Notes: generated from the letters alone by a model not told the origin. DNA of 55,292 nucleotides from Actinomycetes bacterium (GCA_025356335.1 JANXUF010000136.1:1-55292), one strand, 5' to 3'. Shown: positions 42,918 through 52,585, numbered from the stretch's first letter. Translations and numbers: made by a program.

Positions 42918-43213
42918 GAACCGACTCTATAACTCCCAGGCTCGGCACTGAACCGATACGAGCCCCGCCGACGGTTTGGTGGCGTGCCGCTCGATCTGAT
43001 CTTCCACGAACGGACCACGGACCTGGCTATTCGCTTGTCAGCCCACCCCTCAAGCGGCGCACTTGGCGACCGACCGTCAACATCGGTACGCCACGCGGGG
43101 CGAGCGATTCTGCAGACGCGTCTGCAGAATTGCCAGGGCCGACGACAATATAGGGACTGATGAATATTATAGTAAAAATCTTATATCTCTACACAAAGAT
43201 GTATCATTGACGA
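42918..43213. promoter_or_regulatory. AT-rich promoter region with a perfect 24-bp palindrome
   Basis: No gene is seen. The palindrome at 43107-43130 (core CTGCAGACGCGTCTGCAG) is perfect over 24 bases. From about 43145 to 43205 the sequence becomes strongly AT-rich (for example GAATATTATAGTAAAAATC), in sharp contrast to the surroundings. Together they look like an operator and promoter for the ATPase gene starting at 43214. Confidence 0.6.
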
Positions 43214-44392
43214 GTGGATGCTCGAACCAATCCCTACTCGCCGGGAGCTGGACTGCGTCCACGCATCCTTGCGGGTCGTGAGGATGACATCGAGAACTTC
43301 GACGTACTCGCTGATCGGGCCCAAGCCGGACTGACGTCGCAAAGCATCGTCTTCACCGGTCTTCGGGGCGTCGGCAAGACGGTTCTGCTGCACGAGCTCG
43401 CCGCCGACGGTGAAAGGCGGGACTGGATCACGGCCCGCGTGGAGGCCGACCGTAACGATGACCGTTCCACCTTCCGCAACGACGTCGCTCGCGGTCTCAG
43501 CACATCGCTACGACTCGTGCGCGGCGAACGGGCCGGTGGGTCTCGATTCAAGGCGGCGCTGCGAACGTTCAAGTCGTTCACATTGTCGGTGAATCAGGCG
43601 GGAGGATATTCGTTCGGCGTCGAAGTCGACCCTGAACAGGGCCGAGCCGACACCGGGGAGCTGTACACGGATTTGACCGATCTGGCGATCGATCTCGGTA
43701 GAGCGGCCGCAGACATCGGAGTAGGCGTCACCGTTTTTGTCGATGAGATGCAAGACCTTTCGAAGCCTGAGATGTCGGCAATTTGCCGGGCATGCCACGA
43801 GGCAGGACAGCGGTCGATCCCATTTTTCGTGATCGGAGCCGGTCTGCCGAATCTGCCTGGTCAGCTCGCCGAGGCGGAATCGTATGCAGAGCGTTTGTTC
43901 GACTATCGGACCATCGATCGTCTCGCCCGACTTTCCGCTCGAGAAGCGCTCGTCGGTCCGTCACGTGAACGTGGCGTCGAATGGACACCAGAGGCTGAAT
44001 CGCTGGTCGAGGAAGCCTCGAACGGCTACCCCTATTTCATTCAGCAGTTCGGCAAAACGATCTGGGACGCAGCGCCAGTCTCGCCGATCACCGACGTCGA
44101 TGCCCGGAACGGGATCGTGGTCGGCCTGGAGCAACTCGATCGAGGATTCTTCACATCGAGATGGAAGCGAGCGACGCCCGTGGAGCGCGACTATCTGACG
44201 GCGATGGCGACGGACGGACCAGGCCCAAGCTCCAGCGGAACCGTCGCCAGTCGGATGGGCAAATCAACCAGCCAGCTCGGACCGACCCGCTCCTCGCTCA
44301 TCGGCAAGGGAATCATCTACAGCCCCGAGTACGGCGTCGTTGCTTTCACTGTCCCCGGTATGGCCGACTTCATCGCCCGCCAGCACGGATAG
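43214..44392 (+). CDS. AAA-family ATPase (Orc1/Cdc6-like ATP-binding protein)
   Basis: The protein has 392 aa and starts at GTG 43214. Walker A is FTGLRGVGKTVLLHELA near residue 50, and Walker B VTVFVDEMQDL near 175. A sensor region is visible at FFVIGAGLPNLP. The C-terminal winged-helix-like segment (LTAMATDGPGPSSSGTVAS...PTRSSLIGKGIIYSP) suits DNA binding. This architecture is common in lone ATPases of mobile or defence regions; no partner gene is obvious. It lies between attR and relics of a second integrative element, so it could be old cargo. Confidence 0.8.
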   Translation: MDARTNPYSPGAGLRPRILAGREDDIENFDVLADRAQAGLTSQSIVFTGLRGVGKTVLLHELAADGERRDWITARVEADRNDDRSTFRNDVARGLSTSLRLVRGERAGGSRFKAALRTFKSFTLSVNQAGGYSFGVEVDPEQGRADTGELYTDLTDLAIDLGRAAADIGVGVTVFVDEMQDLSKPEMSAICRACHEAGQRSIPFFVIGAGLPNLPGQLAEAESYAERLFDYRTIDRLARLSAREALVGPSRERGVEWTPEAESLVEEASNGYPYFIQQFGKTIWDAAPVSPITDVDARNGIVVGLEQLDRGFFTSRWKRATPVERDYLTAMATDGPGPSSSGTVASRMGKSTSQLGPTRSSLIGKGIIYSPEYGVVAFTVPGMADFIARQHG

Positions 44393-44442
44393 TCGAGCAT
44401 CGACTCAGCCGAGCCTCGCTGCGCGTCGAAGGCGGCTATTCG

Positions 44443-44485
44443 TCAGCCTCCGAAGATGAGCGCCGCCACCGTCTCGGCCTCCAAC
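44443..44485 (-). pseudogene. Relic of an integrase C-terminus
   Basis: The minus strand reads AETVAALIFGG and stop, matching AETVAALIFGA and stop of the active integrase (25772). The DNA around CGAAGATGAGCG is also alike. Only the last dozen or so codons remain. Confidence 0.7.
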
Positions 44486-44519
44486 TGCTTCCGGAACGCA
44501 TCCGGATCGTCAGCGCCGC

Positions 44520-44672
44520 CTCGACGCCAACCACAGTATCGCCACCCTCGAACGGCCGAGGGTGGCCGCGGACGACGTCCTCGGCAACCGATCGGTGGGG
44601 GGAGAAGGTCGTGAGTCAGATCGACGAATGGCTCGCCGACGACATCGGGGTCCGCATGCGAGTCGCCCGCCG
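44520..44672 (+). pseudogene. Relic of a MobF relaxase C-terminal segment
   Basis: It is close to the relaxase at 30,810-30,955. Both encode LGNRS, then after a G-run frameshift SQIDEWLADDIGVRMRVAR here against CQIDEWLSDDIGVRMRVAR there, and NHSI just before. About 50 codons survive. It shows that a related element once occupied this site. Confidence 0.8.
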
Positions 44673-44716
44673 TGTCAGCGTCATCGTCTTCTCTTGGCGG
44701 GCCACCGTCAGCGTCG

Positions 44717-45358
44717 ATGCTGAGCATCGCCGCCACCGTGGCTGTCAACAACGACACGCCCGTTGACAAGGTCGCGCGGCGCGCTCTGCTGACGGACCGA
44801 TGGTACGACGTCGTTGACAGCGACGGTCGAGAGATTGGTGGCCACTGGTTCGAGATTCACGAAGATGGCAGGTTCGTCGGGCAGACGATGTGTGGGAACT
44901 CGTTTCAAAGCACGATCGAGTGGGCCGCTGACAACGGATCACACTTCGACGCGACGACGGACGTCGGCACGATGACCGCTGCCGGCGAGTACCGCTACGA
45001 CCCGATCGTCGCGCGACCCGGTTCGACGACGGCGAAGTCGACGCGCTCGCTGTCTGATGCGGACCGCATCGTGATCGCCGAAGGGCTGCGCTCAGGGCGC
45101 TCGAAAACCTCGATTCCTGGCGAGCTTGGTCGGAGCGTGTCGTCGGTGTGCCACCGAGGATCTACGCAACTCAGAAGCCTCAGTGGAGTACCCCCCGCAC
45201 GCTGCGCATCAACGAATGCTGACGCCGCGACCGCGCCCGAAGCAGCGGCGTCTCGCCCTCAACCTGGAAGTGCGGGCCTCGTCGGCGGGTGCGTGCGGCG
45301 CAAGTGCCGCGCCGGCCTGACGTCTACGCTCGCCAGGATGGGGAGCGGTCGTGGTTGA
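44717..45358 (+). pseudogene. Composite reading frame: unknown N-terminal part joined to IS30 transposase debris
   Basis: ATG 44717 opens a frame with an unrecognised 110-residue part (LTDRWYDVVDSDGREIGGHW; FVGQTMCGNSF; STIEWAADNGSHFD). From about 45048 it becomes an IS30-family transposase N-terminus: LSDADRIVIAEGLRSGRSK and IPGELGRSVSSVCH, the IS30 HTH. The IS30 part then shifts frame (VEYPPHAAHQRM...RPKQRRLAL) and stops near 45310. The first part may be a small real protein that was cut by the IS. Confidence 0.6.
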
Positions 45359-45584
45359 TGCTTGGATGGGTGGCGCACGGTTCACGCTTCTCGTGCAGTT
45401 CGAGGTCGGCGTCGACGACCGATCCGTATTCATCGAGTCGTCCAACGAATGGTCGCTGCTCGCTCGCCTCGCGCTCGAAACCGCGCATTGCGTTGCGGTC
45501 CGGGCGCGCCTCTTCGGCCACGCTGAGCCTGCTCCCATGAACGGTGAAGCGGAACTGGTGCGGATGTTCGCGGTGGCCGGCTGA
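45351..45584 (+). CDS. Small protein coupled to the MFS transporter
   Basis: The protein has 77 aa and a GTG start. Its sequence includes FTLLVQFEVGVDDRSVFIES and ALETAHCVAVRARLFG. No family was recognised. Its stop overlaps the transporter ATG by one base (TGATG), which argues that it is translated. It could be a regulator or an N-terminal remnant. Confidence 0.45.
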   Translation: MVDAWMGGARFTLLVQFEVGVDDRSVFIESSNEWSLLARLALETAHCVAVRARLFGHAEPAPMNGEAELVRMFAVAG

Positions 45585-47257
45585 TGACCGGCGCTCGGCA
45601 GTTGCCCCCGATCAGCACCGCCCTGCGCAACCCGGAACTCCGACGCGTGCTCGTTGCCTATCTCGCCTCGGTGATCTCCGAGTGGGCCCTTTGGGTAGCG
45701 CTGCTCGTCTACGCCTACGAGCGCAGCGGCAAGATGGCAGCAGGACTCGTGAGCATCAGTCTTTTCGTCCCGGGTGCGCTCATCGCGCCGTTCGCTGGTG
45801 CCGCAGCCGACGGGCCGCGCCCCACCAAGGTGCTGGCCAACGTGTCCGCCATACAGGCTGTCGCGCTCGCCATCTCCGCCTGTTTCGCGTACCTCCGCTG
45901 GCCGTTGTTAACGGTGATCGTCCCGGCCGCGGCGGCGCTCACGATGCTCTCCTATATCCGTCCGTGCTTTTCTGTGGTCGTGCCCGGGCTCGTGAAATCG
46001 GCGGGCGAACTCACGGTGGCGAACCTGCTGACCGGCTACTGCGACAGCGCCTGCGTGCTCGCCGGACCACTGGCGGCCAGCGCATTGATCGCCCTCGACG
46101 GCCCCCCGATCGTGCTCGCCGTCACGGCAAGCCTTGCCGCGCTCGCGCTGTTGGTGACCCTCCCGTTGGTCAGGCTCGACCCCGGCCCCGGCGCGCAGCC
46201 GGCTCTCGGACGCGAGGGTTCGCGCACAGGTGCGCTCATCGACGGCGTGCGCGCCCTGTCGCAGCGCAAGGGTGCGGTGCCGCTGCTCAGTGTGCTGGGC
46301 GGTCAGTATGTGCTGATCGGCGCACTCGATCTGTTGTACGTGGTGCTGGCCACCGAGAAGTTCGGGCTCGGTGCGTCGGGGCCTGGCATCCTCGGCGCGG
46401 CGTTCGGCGTCGGTGCCCTGCTCGGCGCAGCGGCGTCCACGGTGCTGGTGGCGCGCAAGCGACTCGCACCCCTGCTCATGTTGTCCCTGCTCGGCATCTG
46501 CGGCTCGCTGGCCGTCATCGCCGGCTTCACCACCTACGCCGTCGCGCTCGTCGTCCTGCCGGTGGTCGGCCTCAGCAGGGCCGTGCTCGACCTCACCGGA
46601 AGGATGTTGATGCAACGTGCAGCGCCGCAGGATGTGCTGGCGTCGATTTTCGCCACCATGGAATCGCTGTCGCTCATCGCCGCCGCCCTCGGCAGCCTCG
46701 TCGCTCAGGTCATTCTCGCCGTGGCCGGCGTGCGCGCCGCGCTCGTGGCGGTCGCAGCCGTGCTCGGACTCTTGCTGCTGCTGACCGCCAGACGTCTCGT
46801 CCAGATCGACGCCTCGGCCGACGCTCCCGTGGTGGCCATCCGCCTGCTGCGTCGTCTCGCGCTGTTCGCGCCCCTCCCTGGACCGGCATTGGAGGGCGTC
46901 GCCCGTGCCGCCAGGCCGATACGGTTTTCTCCCGGCGAGAGGATCATCCGTGAGGGCGAGGCCGGCGACAGCTACTACGCCATCGTCGCCGGCGAGGTTG
47001 ACGTGACGATGGAGGGCCGCCACCGGCGGGTCATGGCGCGCGGTCAGGGCTTCGGCGAGATCGCACTGCTCGCAGATGTGCTGCGCACCGCGACCATCAT
47101 CGCCCGCACCGACGTGGACCTGCTGGAGATCGGGCGTCCGGCGTTCCTCACCGCGGTCACCGGGCACGACGCCTCGAAGCAAGCGGCATGGGGTGTCGCC
47201 CGCACATTGCATCCTGTGCTCGAGACGGCGGACAACGATGGCGATCCGGATCAATGA
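45584..47257 (+). CDS. MFS-type transporter fused to a cyclic-nucleotide-binding domain
   Basis: The protein has 557 aa. Residues 1-410 form a twelve-helix major facilitator (LASVISEWALWVALLVYAYE; LVPVISLFVPGALI-type helices; GVGALLGAAASTVLV). The C-terminal 130 residues are a CRP-like cNMP-binding domain: FSPGERIIREGEAGDSYYAIVAG-type beta roll, ending in the phosphate cassette FGEIALLADVLRTATI. The pairing suggests transport gated by cAMP or cGMP. A class III cyclase-domain regulator starts 430 bases downstream. The substrate is unknown; the family resembles drug-efflux MFS_3 members. Confidence 0.85.
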   Translation: MTGARQLPPISTALRNPELRRVLVAYLASVISEWALWVALLVYAYERSGKMAAGLVSISLFVPGALIAPFAGAAADGPRPTKVLANVSAIQAVALAISACFAYLRWPLLTVIVPAAAALTMLSYIRPCFSVVVPGLVKSAGELTVANLLTGYCDSACVLAGPLAASALIALDGPPIVLAVTASLAALALLVTLPLVRLDPGPGAQPALGREGSRTGALIDGVRALSQRKGAVPLLSVLGGQYVLIGALDLLYVVLATEKFGLGASGPGILGAAFGVGALLGAAASTVLVARKRLAPLLMLSLLGICGSLAVIAGFTTYAVALVVLPVVGLSRAVLDLTGRMLMQRAAPQDVLASIFATMESLSLIAAALGSLVAQVILAVAGVRAALVAVAAVLGLLLLLTARRLVQIDASADAPVVAIRLLRRLALFAPLPGPALEGVARAARPIRFSPGERIIREGEAGDSYYAIVAGEVDVTMEGRHRRVMARGQGFGEIALLADVLRTATIIARTDVDLLEIGRPAFLTAVTGHDASKQAAWGVARTLHPVLETADNDGDPDQ

Positions 47258-47258
47258 C

Positions 47259-47282
47259 CCAGCAACGTCGTGTCGCTGCTGG
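47259..47282 (+). terminator. Possible weak hairpin after the transporter
   Basis: CCAGCA at 47259-47264 pairs with TGCTGG at 47277-47282, with partial inner pairing. It starts at the transporter stop. It is short and has no U-tract, so this is only a possible terminator. Confidence 0.3.
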
Positions 47283-47687
47283 AAGGTCGAGCTGCCTGCG
47301 GTTGCGAGGCTCGGGGTCGTTGGTGACGCCTGCTCAACGGCCTGGCCCCTGGCGCCTGGGCGAGACCTGCGCATCGACCCGGGCCTGCGAGGTCTCCATG
47401 ACAGCAGACGCCTCGAGACCCGCACATCAGCGACATGTGTGCTGAGATAATGAGTGCGGTGACGACTCGATTGCGGCCCGAAACGATCGCCATTGCGTCC
47501 AATCGAGCACGGAGGCGAGTTCCGCGAGATGCAACGGATTCCGGCCGAAAATGGCCTGGGACGATGAGCACGACGAAGCTCGAAGCTCGATCGTCGAAAC
47601 GGTACTTTCGACCGAGAGCGTCAAGGGCGGCCGGTTCGGCTCGGTGCCGACGGCCGCAGCTGTCGGGCTCGACGCCAGGTCGGCGTC
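47283..47687. other. Gene-free stretch
   Basis: About 400 bases before the cyclase-domain regulator. I found no convincing gene, repeat or clear promoter here. Confidence 0.4.
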
Positions 47688-50169
47688 GTGGAGCAGGCAG
47701 TGGCTTCGCTGACGGCGGCGCGTGGCGCCGTGACGATGTTGTTCACCGACATCGAGCGTTCGACGCGGATGCTGGAGCATCTCGGCGACGAGGGCTACGC
47801 CGTTGCACTCGCGGAGCACCGGCGGATCTGCCGTGACGCATTCGACCGGTTCGGCGGCACGGAAGTCGATACCCAAGGCGACTCGTTCTTCGTCGTGTTC
47901 GAGCGGGCGGCTGACGCGGCTGCGGCTGCGGAGGATGCGCAGGGGGCGCTCGGCGCTACCGCTGTTCGGGTGCGAATGGGTGTTCACACCGGCAATCCGA
48001 TCGTTCGGGACGGCATGTACGTCGGACTCGACGTCCACCGCGCGGCACGCATCGCCGCCGTCGCTCACGGGTGCCAGATCGTCGTGTCGGCGACGAGTGC
48101 CGCGGCGCTGTCGGGAACGGCTGGACTGCTCTCGCTCGGCCTCCATCACCTGAAGGACTTCGACGAGCCGATCGAGCTGTTCCAACTCGGCTCCGGCGAA
48201 CACCCGCCGCTGCGCTCGATCGCCCCGAGCAACCTGCCGACGCCGGCGAGCTCCTTCGTCGGTCGTGAGCTCGAGCTCGGCGAAGCAGAGGTGATGCGGC
48301 GGGGTACGCGCATCCTGACCGTCATCGGCGCGGGCGGAGCGGGCAAGACGCGGTTCGCGATCGAGTTGGCTCGCCGGACCGCCGGCTCCTTCCCTGGCGG
48401 GAGTTGGTTTGTGTCGCTGTCGGCGACAACCGATCCTGCACTCGTGATTCCCGCAATCGCGTCTGCGATGGGGATCGATGACGTCGGCGAGGACCCGGTC
48501 GAGGCAATCGCCCGCCGTGTGAACGACGTACCGACGTCGATCCTGCTGGACAACCTCGAGCAGCTGACCGAGCAGGTGCGGACATCGCGCGGCTGATCAC
48601 AGATTCGGCGGCGATCTCGATCCTGGCAACCAGCCGCATACCGCTGTTCATCATGGGTGAGCATGTCATCGAGCTGGACGTGCTGAACGAAGCCGATGGC
48701 GTCGCCTTGTACGTGGAGCGGGCACGGGCTGCTGGAAGCGCCGTCAGGGCGGACGACCCGGTGATCGTTCGGCTGTGCGACGGGTCGATGGCCTGCCACT
48801 GGCGATCGAGCTGATCGCCGCGCGAGCGCGCATCATGTCGCCTGCACAGATGCTCGCCTCTCTCGGCAACCCGCTCGACATCGAGTCCAGGCAACGTGAC
48901 ACGCCGGAGCGACACCGGACGCTGCGATCGACGCTGATGTGGAGCTATGCCCTGCTGAACGACGCCGAGCGCAGTACGTGCGCTGCGCTGTCCGTGTTCG
49001 CCGACGGCTGGTCGATCGAAGCCGCCGAAGAGATCTGCGGGTGCGACATCGACGTGTTGCAGGCTCTCGTCGAACACAGCCTGGTGCGTGTGCGGTTCAA
49101 CGTCGACGGCGAGAGTCGGTCGTGGATGCTCGAACTCGTTCACACGTTCGCCGACGAAAGCCTCGATGCCGAGCGCAGAGACGTCCTGCGGGAACGGTTG
49201 ACGGCCCGCAGCCTCCGTCTGCTCGGCCTGCGGTCGCCACAGCTCAACACGACCGACCAAGACGTCGCATTTGCGTGGTTCGACGCAGAGCTCGAGGATC
49301 TCCGCGCCGTTGCCCACCGATTGATCGACACGGACGATCCCCGGGCGGGCAGGTGCGTGGCCGAGTTCGAAGCGTACCTGTGGCGGCGCGGTCGCGCCGA
49401 AGAGGGAAACCTACTCGTAGGGCAGGCCTTGACGGTGTCGTCGATGCCCGACGTGGACAGAGCGCTACTCCACCGCAACCGCGCTGCGAACGCAATGATC
49501 CGCGGTGACCTCTCCACAGCCGAGGACCACCTGGAACGCGCGCTTGCGTTGATCGAAACCCTCGACGAGCGAAGTCTCCGGCTGCAACTGCTCGCCAACT
49601 ACGGGCACCTGTTCATGCTGCGCGGCGAGCACGAGGCCGCCCGGGACGTGTGGGAACGGTGCCGGGCGGAAGCTGTCGAGTACGGCGAACACCGCACTGC
49701 TGCATTGATCGACTGGAACTTCGGTTCACTCGCGGCTGCCGCCAGTGCATGGGACGACGCCGTGATCCATTTCGAAGTCTCACGTTCGTTCCACCGTTCG
49801 ATCGACGACACCATCGGTGTCGCCTGGTTGTCGGGACTGCTCGGATGGGCTCATGCCAACCGCGGCGATCACGCTGCAGCAGGGTCTGCGCTGCTCGAAG
49901 CCTTCCAGACGTATGCGCGTGTCGGTCTCGGCCCGGGTCTGGAGTCTGCCTTGATCGGTCTGGCGGAGTTCCTTCGTCGATCGTCCCGTGCCGAGGCCGC
50001 TCGCGCCGTGGCCTGGTTCGACCATCTGCACGCAGAAGGCATGGAGCCCGAACACGCCGATCTCGAGAGCATCGGCGAGATACGTTTGGATGTGGGGCCG
50101 GTCGTGCCGCGGAACTCCGGTGACGCCGTCGAATGCGCAACCTGGGCAATCCAGCTCTTGACGGAGTAA
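47688..50169 (+). pseudogene. Class III cyclase-domain / AAA ATPase / TPR regulator with two one-base frameshifts
   Basis: From GTG 47688: an adenylate/guanylate-cyclase-like domain (TMLFTDIERSTRMLEHLGDE; EVDTQGDSFFVVF with metal Asp residues; GLDVHRAARIAAV), then an NB-ARC/STAND-type ATPase with Walker A GAGGAGKTRFA and SILLDNLEQL. The frame breaks near 48571, runs as GADIARLITDSAAISILATS in another frame, breaks again near 48780, and continues as VDGLPLAIELIAARAR with TPR-like helices to 50169. Two single-base losses (after ...CCGA and ...GCGA) account for everything; repaired, it is about 830 aa. Sequencing error is possible. It is likely a signalling or transcription regulator; no C-terminal HTH was found. 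Confidence 0.8.
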
Positions 50170-50239
50170 TTCCTCGTGCGGATGCGTCAACGCATCCACA
50201 CGCCCGCGGCAGCTCCTTTGCCGAGCGTGTTCACGGGGT

Positions 50240-50461
50240 CTCACCGACGACAGAGCCCGTCAAAGCGATTGCCCCTGGTCCGACTGCTACTCCGATGTTG
50301 TTGGCGGGCAAGGGCGATGAAGCATTCGCCCTTCCCCGCTGCCGTGCCCTCGACCGTCCGGCGACGCCAGCCGACATCGCCGAGGCGGCGGCGTTCTCAC
50401 CAGCCCCGCCGGCGACGAGTTCAGCAGGCAAACCATTCGAGCCAAGGGCGGCATGAACTGA
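50240..50461 (+). pseudogene. Short-chain dehydrogenase (SDR) C-terminal relic
   Basis: The frame VKAIAPGPTATPMLLAGKGD, then ATPADIAEAAAF, is classical SDR C-terminal sequence. After a one-base loss near 50397 it continues TSPAGDEF and TIRAKGGMN to a stop at 50461. The N-terminal Rossmann part and catalytic YxxxK are absent, so this is a fragment. Confidence 0.75.
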
Positions 50462-50512
50462 TTCCACCTCGACCAGGCATGCAGTCGTGCGGGCGATGAA
50501 ATCGGCCGAATA

Positions 50513-51337
50513 TCAGCGAGCGTTGATCGCCAGCAGGCGTTCGAAACGGGGACGAACGACATGGGTGATGATCGCAGCTCGATCGGCTGCGGGCGCCTTG
50601 ACGGCTTCACCCCAGAGCGCGCGTCCGACCATGAAGCCGGAGCAGCCGGCGCTGACGGCGACGGCGAACTGATCGACGAAGTCGTCGAACGAACCCCCGC
50701 CTGAGAGCATCGCCCACGGCATCGTGGCGATGTCGGTGATGTCCTGGCACGCTGCGAGCGTTCCCGGATACGGGAGCTTCAACAGGTCGGGCTCGATGGC
50801 GGCAAACCGGCGAGCCGTTTCGACGACGATCGCTGCGCGGTCGTCGGCGGGTCCGAGACCGTAGAACAGCGGCTCGACTGCAATGGCGAAGCCGATCGCA
50901 TGGCAGGCCTCCACGACCTCGCGGCCAACCTGTTCCTGTTCGGCGGCAAGGCGCCCGTCTGGTCGGTACGGCAGCAGCAACTTGGCAGCGGCGGCGCCGG
51001 ACGCTTTGGCCTGCTCGATCGACCACCCCTCGAGAATCGTCGTCGGCGATGTGTCTGGCTCATCGAGGTAGCCCTGCGACTCGAGCGCTGCGAGGAACCC
51101 CACGCCTGCTCGCACTGCTCCAGCGTCGATCAGTTGCGGAATGGAATACTCCGGTTCGAGCATCACTCCGGTGGCCAGATCGGCGATACCCATCACCAGT
51201 TCCATCTTCAGCGCGGTGATTTCCGCAGCGGTGAGCGAATCGGGGTCGCCGGGTCGTAGGAACTGGCGCAGCGAGTCGCGATGGTCGATTGCCAGGATCG
51301 AGAATCGGCCGTTCCGGTCGGCGAGGTCGGCGATCAT
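50513..51337 (-). CDS. LacD-like class I aldolase (sugar bisphosphate / deoxy-keto-gluconate phosphate type)
   Basis: The protein has 274 aa and starts at ATG 51337 (MIADLADRNGRFSILAIDHR). The AIDHRDSL block, the Schiff-base candidate Lys in DLLKLPYPG and the phosphate-loop region MLSGGGSFDDF are features of tagatose-1,6-bisphosphate aldolase (LacD) relatives, including DUF2090-type and sulfosugar aldolases. An upstream open stretch to 51424 looks like debris. The neighbouring IolC kinase makes a 6-phospho-5-dehydro-2-deoxygluconate aldolase role attractive, which is inference from context. Confidence 0.72.
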   Translation of the reverse strand: MIADLADRNGRFSILAIDHRDSLRQFLRPGDPDSLTAAEITALKMELVMGIADLATGVMLEPEYSIPQLIDAGAVRAGVGFLAALESQGYLDEPDTSPTTILEGWSIEQAKASGAAAAKLLLPYRPDGRLAAEQEQVGREVVEACHAIGFAIAVEPLFYGLGPADDRAAIVVETARRFAAIEPDLLKLPYPGTLAACQDITDIATMPWAMLSGGGSFDDFVDQFAVAVSAGCSGFMVGRALWGEAVKAPAADRAAIITHVVRPRFERLLAINAR

Positions 51338-51404
51338 TCGGGCGCCCGCTGGACTGGCAGCACCCTGGCATTGTGGTCCGAGACGCCGTGGATCCACGTG
51401 AACG

Positions 51405-51560
51405 CGCCGGATGACCGACCACAATGATGAAGGTGGCTCCGTCGTCGGCGAGCAGTCCCGGCGATGCCCGGGCCACGAGTGCTCCCGGTTGGGTCGCCCG
51501 GGAGTGGCGGACGTCGTTCGAGCGGGCGTCGGAGCACATCGTCATGTCGAACATCGACAT
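51405..51560 (-). pseudogene. Possible N-terminal relic of a Cgl0158-type inositol aldolase
   Basis: Directly after iolC the minus strand opens with MSMFDMTMCSDARSN, then ARASPGLLADDGATFIIV and GHPAR. The last block resembles the ADHPARG start of the Cgl0158-type (beta/alpha)8 proteins found in actinobacterial inositol clusters. The similarity ends near 51405. If real, an original aldolase was lost and the LacD-like gene stands in its place. Confidence 0.35.
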
Positions 51561-51601
51561 CGACGCTGCGCGATCCTGACCGGCGGATCACCGCCGCAAC
51601 G

Positions 51602-52585
51602 TCATGAGACGATCCGTTCGGGCACGATGCCGGTCTCCAGCAGGTGGTCGATCTCGGCCGCAGTCGGCATGTCGTCGGAGCACATCAACCGGCCCGCGAC
51701 GATCGCGCCGGCAGCGTTGGCACGGGTGACGATCTCCGTTGGGTCCCACCCGGCGAGCAAGCCGTGGCAGAGCGAACCGCCGAATGCGTCGCCTGCCCCG
51801 AGCCCGCACACCACCGGGACTCGGATGGGGTCGATGACGGTGCGCGATTCAGCCGTAGCGACGAGCACGCCCTCAGCACCCAGTTTGACGACTGCGAGTG
51901 ACACACCTCGCTCCAACATCCGGTCGGCTGCTTCGTCGGGTAACCGGGTGCCAACGGCGATCTCACACTCGTCGCGATTCCCGACCGCCACCGTGCACAT
52001 GTCGATCGATGGCGAGATGAACTCCGTGGCCTGCTCACGTGACTCCCAGAACATCGGCCGATAGTCGAGATCGATCACCGTGTGCGCCGAACGGGCCCGC
52101 AGCCGTAGCGCCTCCATCGCCGCCGACCGGCTCGGCTCGGCGGCAAACAGCGAAGCCGACGCCCAGAACAGCGGCACCGACCTGATCGCATCGACGGGAA
52201 GATCATCGACGGTGACGTTCATGTCAGGCCCTCGGGGCTCCCGGTAGAAGTAGATGGAAGGCTCCTCGGGAGGCAGCAGTTCGCAGAAGACGACCGGAGT
52301 GAGTAGGTCGGGGTCGGTCGTGATGAACCCATCGTGAACCCCGAACCGGCGCAAACCACGGCGGATGTACTCGCCGAACGGGTCGTTACCCACCCGATTG
52401 ATCAGCGCCGCTCGCCGACCCAACCGCGCGGCTGCTGCCGCCACGTTGGTGGGGCTCCCTCCGATCGACTTGCGGAACGTGTCGACGTCAGCAAGCGCGA
52501 CGTTGTGTTGCTCGGGATAGAGGTCGACCGAGGAACGGCCGAAGGTGAGAACCTGAAGCGTGCGGAGGTCGAAGGGGGCAGTCAC
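51602..52585 (-). CDS. iolC: PfkB-family kinase, 5-dehydro-2-deoxygluconokinase type
   Basis: The protein has 327 aa. The N-terminal GRSSVDLYPEQ and IGGSPTNVAAAAARLG blocks are close to IolC, which phosphorylates 5-dehydro-2-deoxygluconate in myo-inositol breakdown. The PfkB C-terminal signature GAGDAFGGSLCHGL carries the catalytic Asp. YFYREPRGPDMNV and DLDYRPMFWESREQA are also IolC-like. It is transcribed away from the LacI stub and the dehydrogenase, with a 14-bp palindrome between them. Assignment to IolC is good but not certain among PfkB sugar kinases. Confidence 0.82.
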   Translation of the reverse strand: MTAPFDLRTLQVLTFGRSSVDLYPEQHNVALADVDTFRKSIGGSPTNVAAAAARLGRRAALINRVGNDPFGEYIRRGLRRFGVHDGFITTDPDLLTPVVFCELLPPEEPSIYFYREPRGPDMNVTVDDLPVDAIRSVPLFWASASLFAAEPSRSAAMEALRLRARSAHTVIDLDYRPMFWESREQATEFISPSIDMCTVAVGNRDECEIAVGTRLPDEAADRMLERGVSLAVVKLGAEGVLVATAESRTVIDPIRVPVVCGLGAGDAFGGSLCHGLLAGWDPTEIVTRANAAGAIVAGRLMCSDDMPTAAEIDHLLETGIVPERIVS

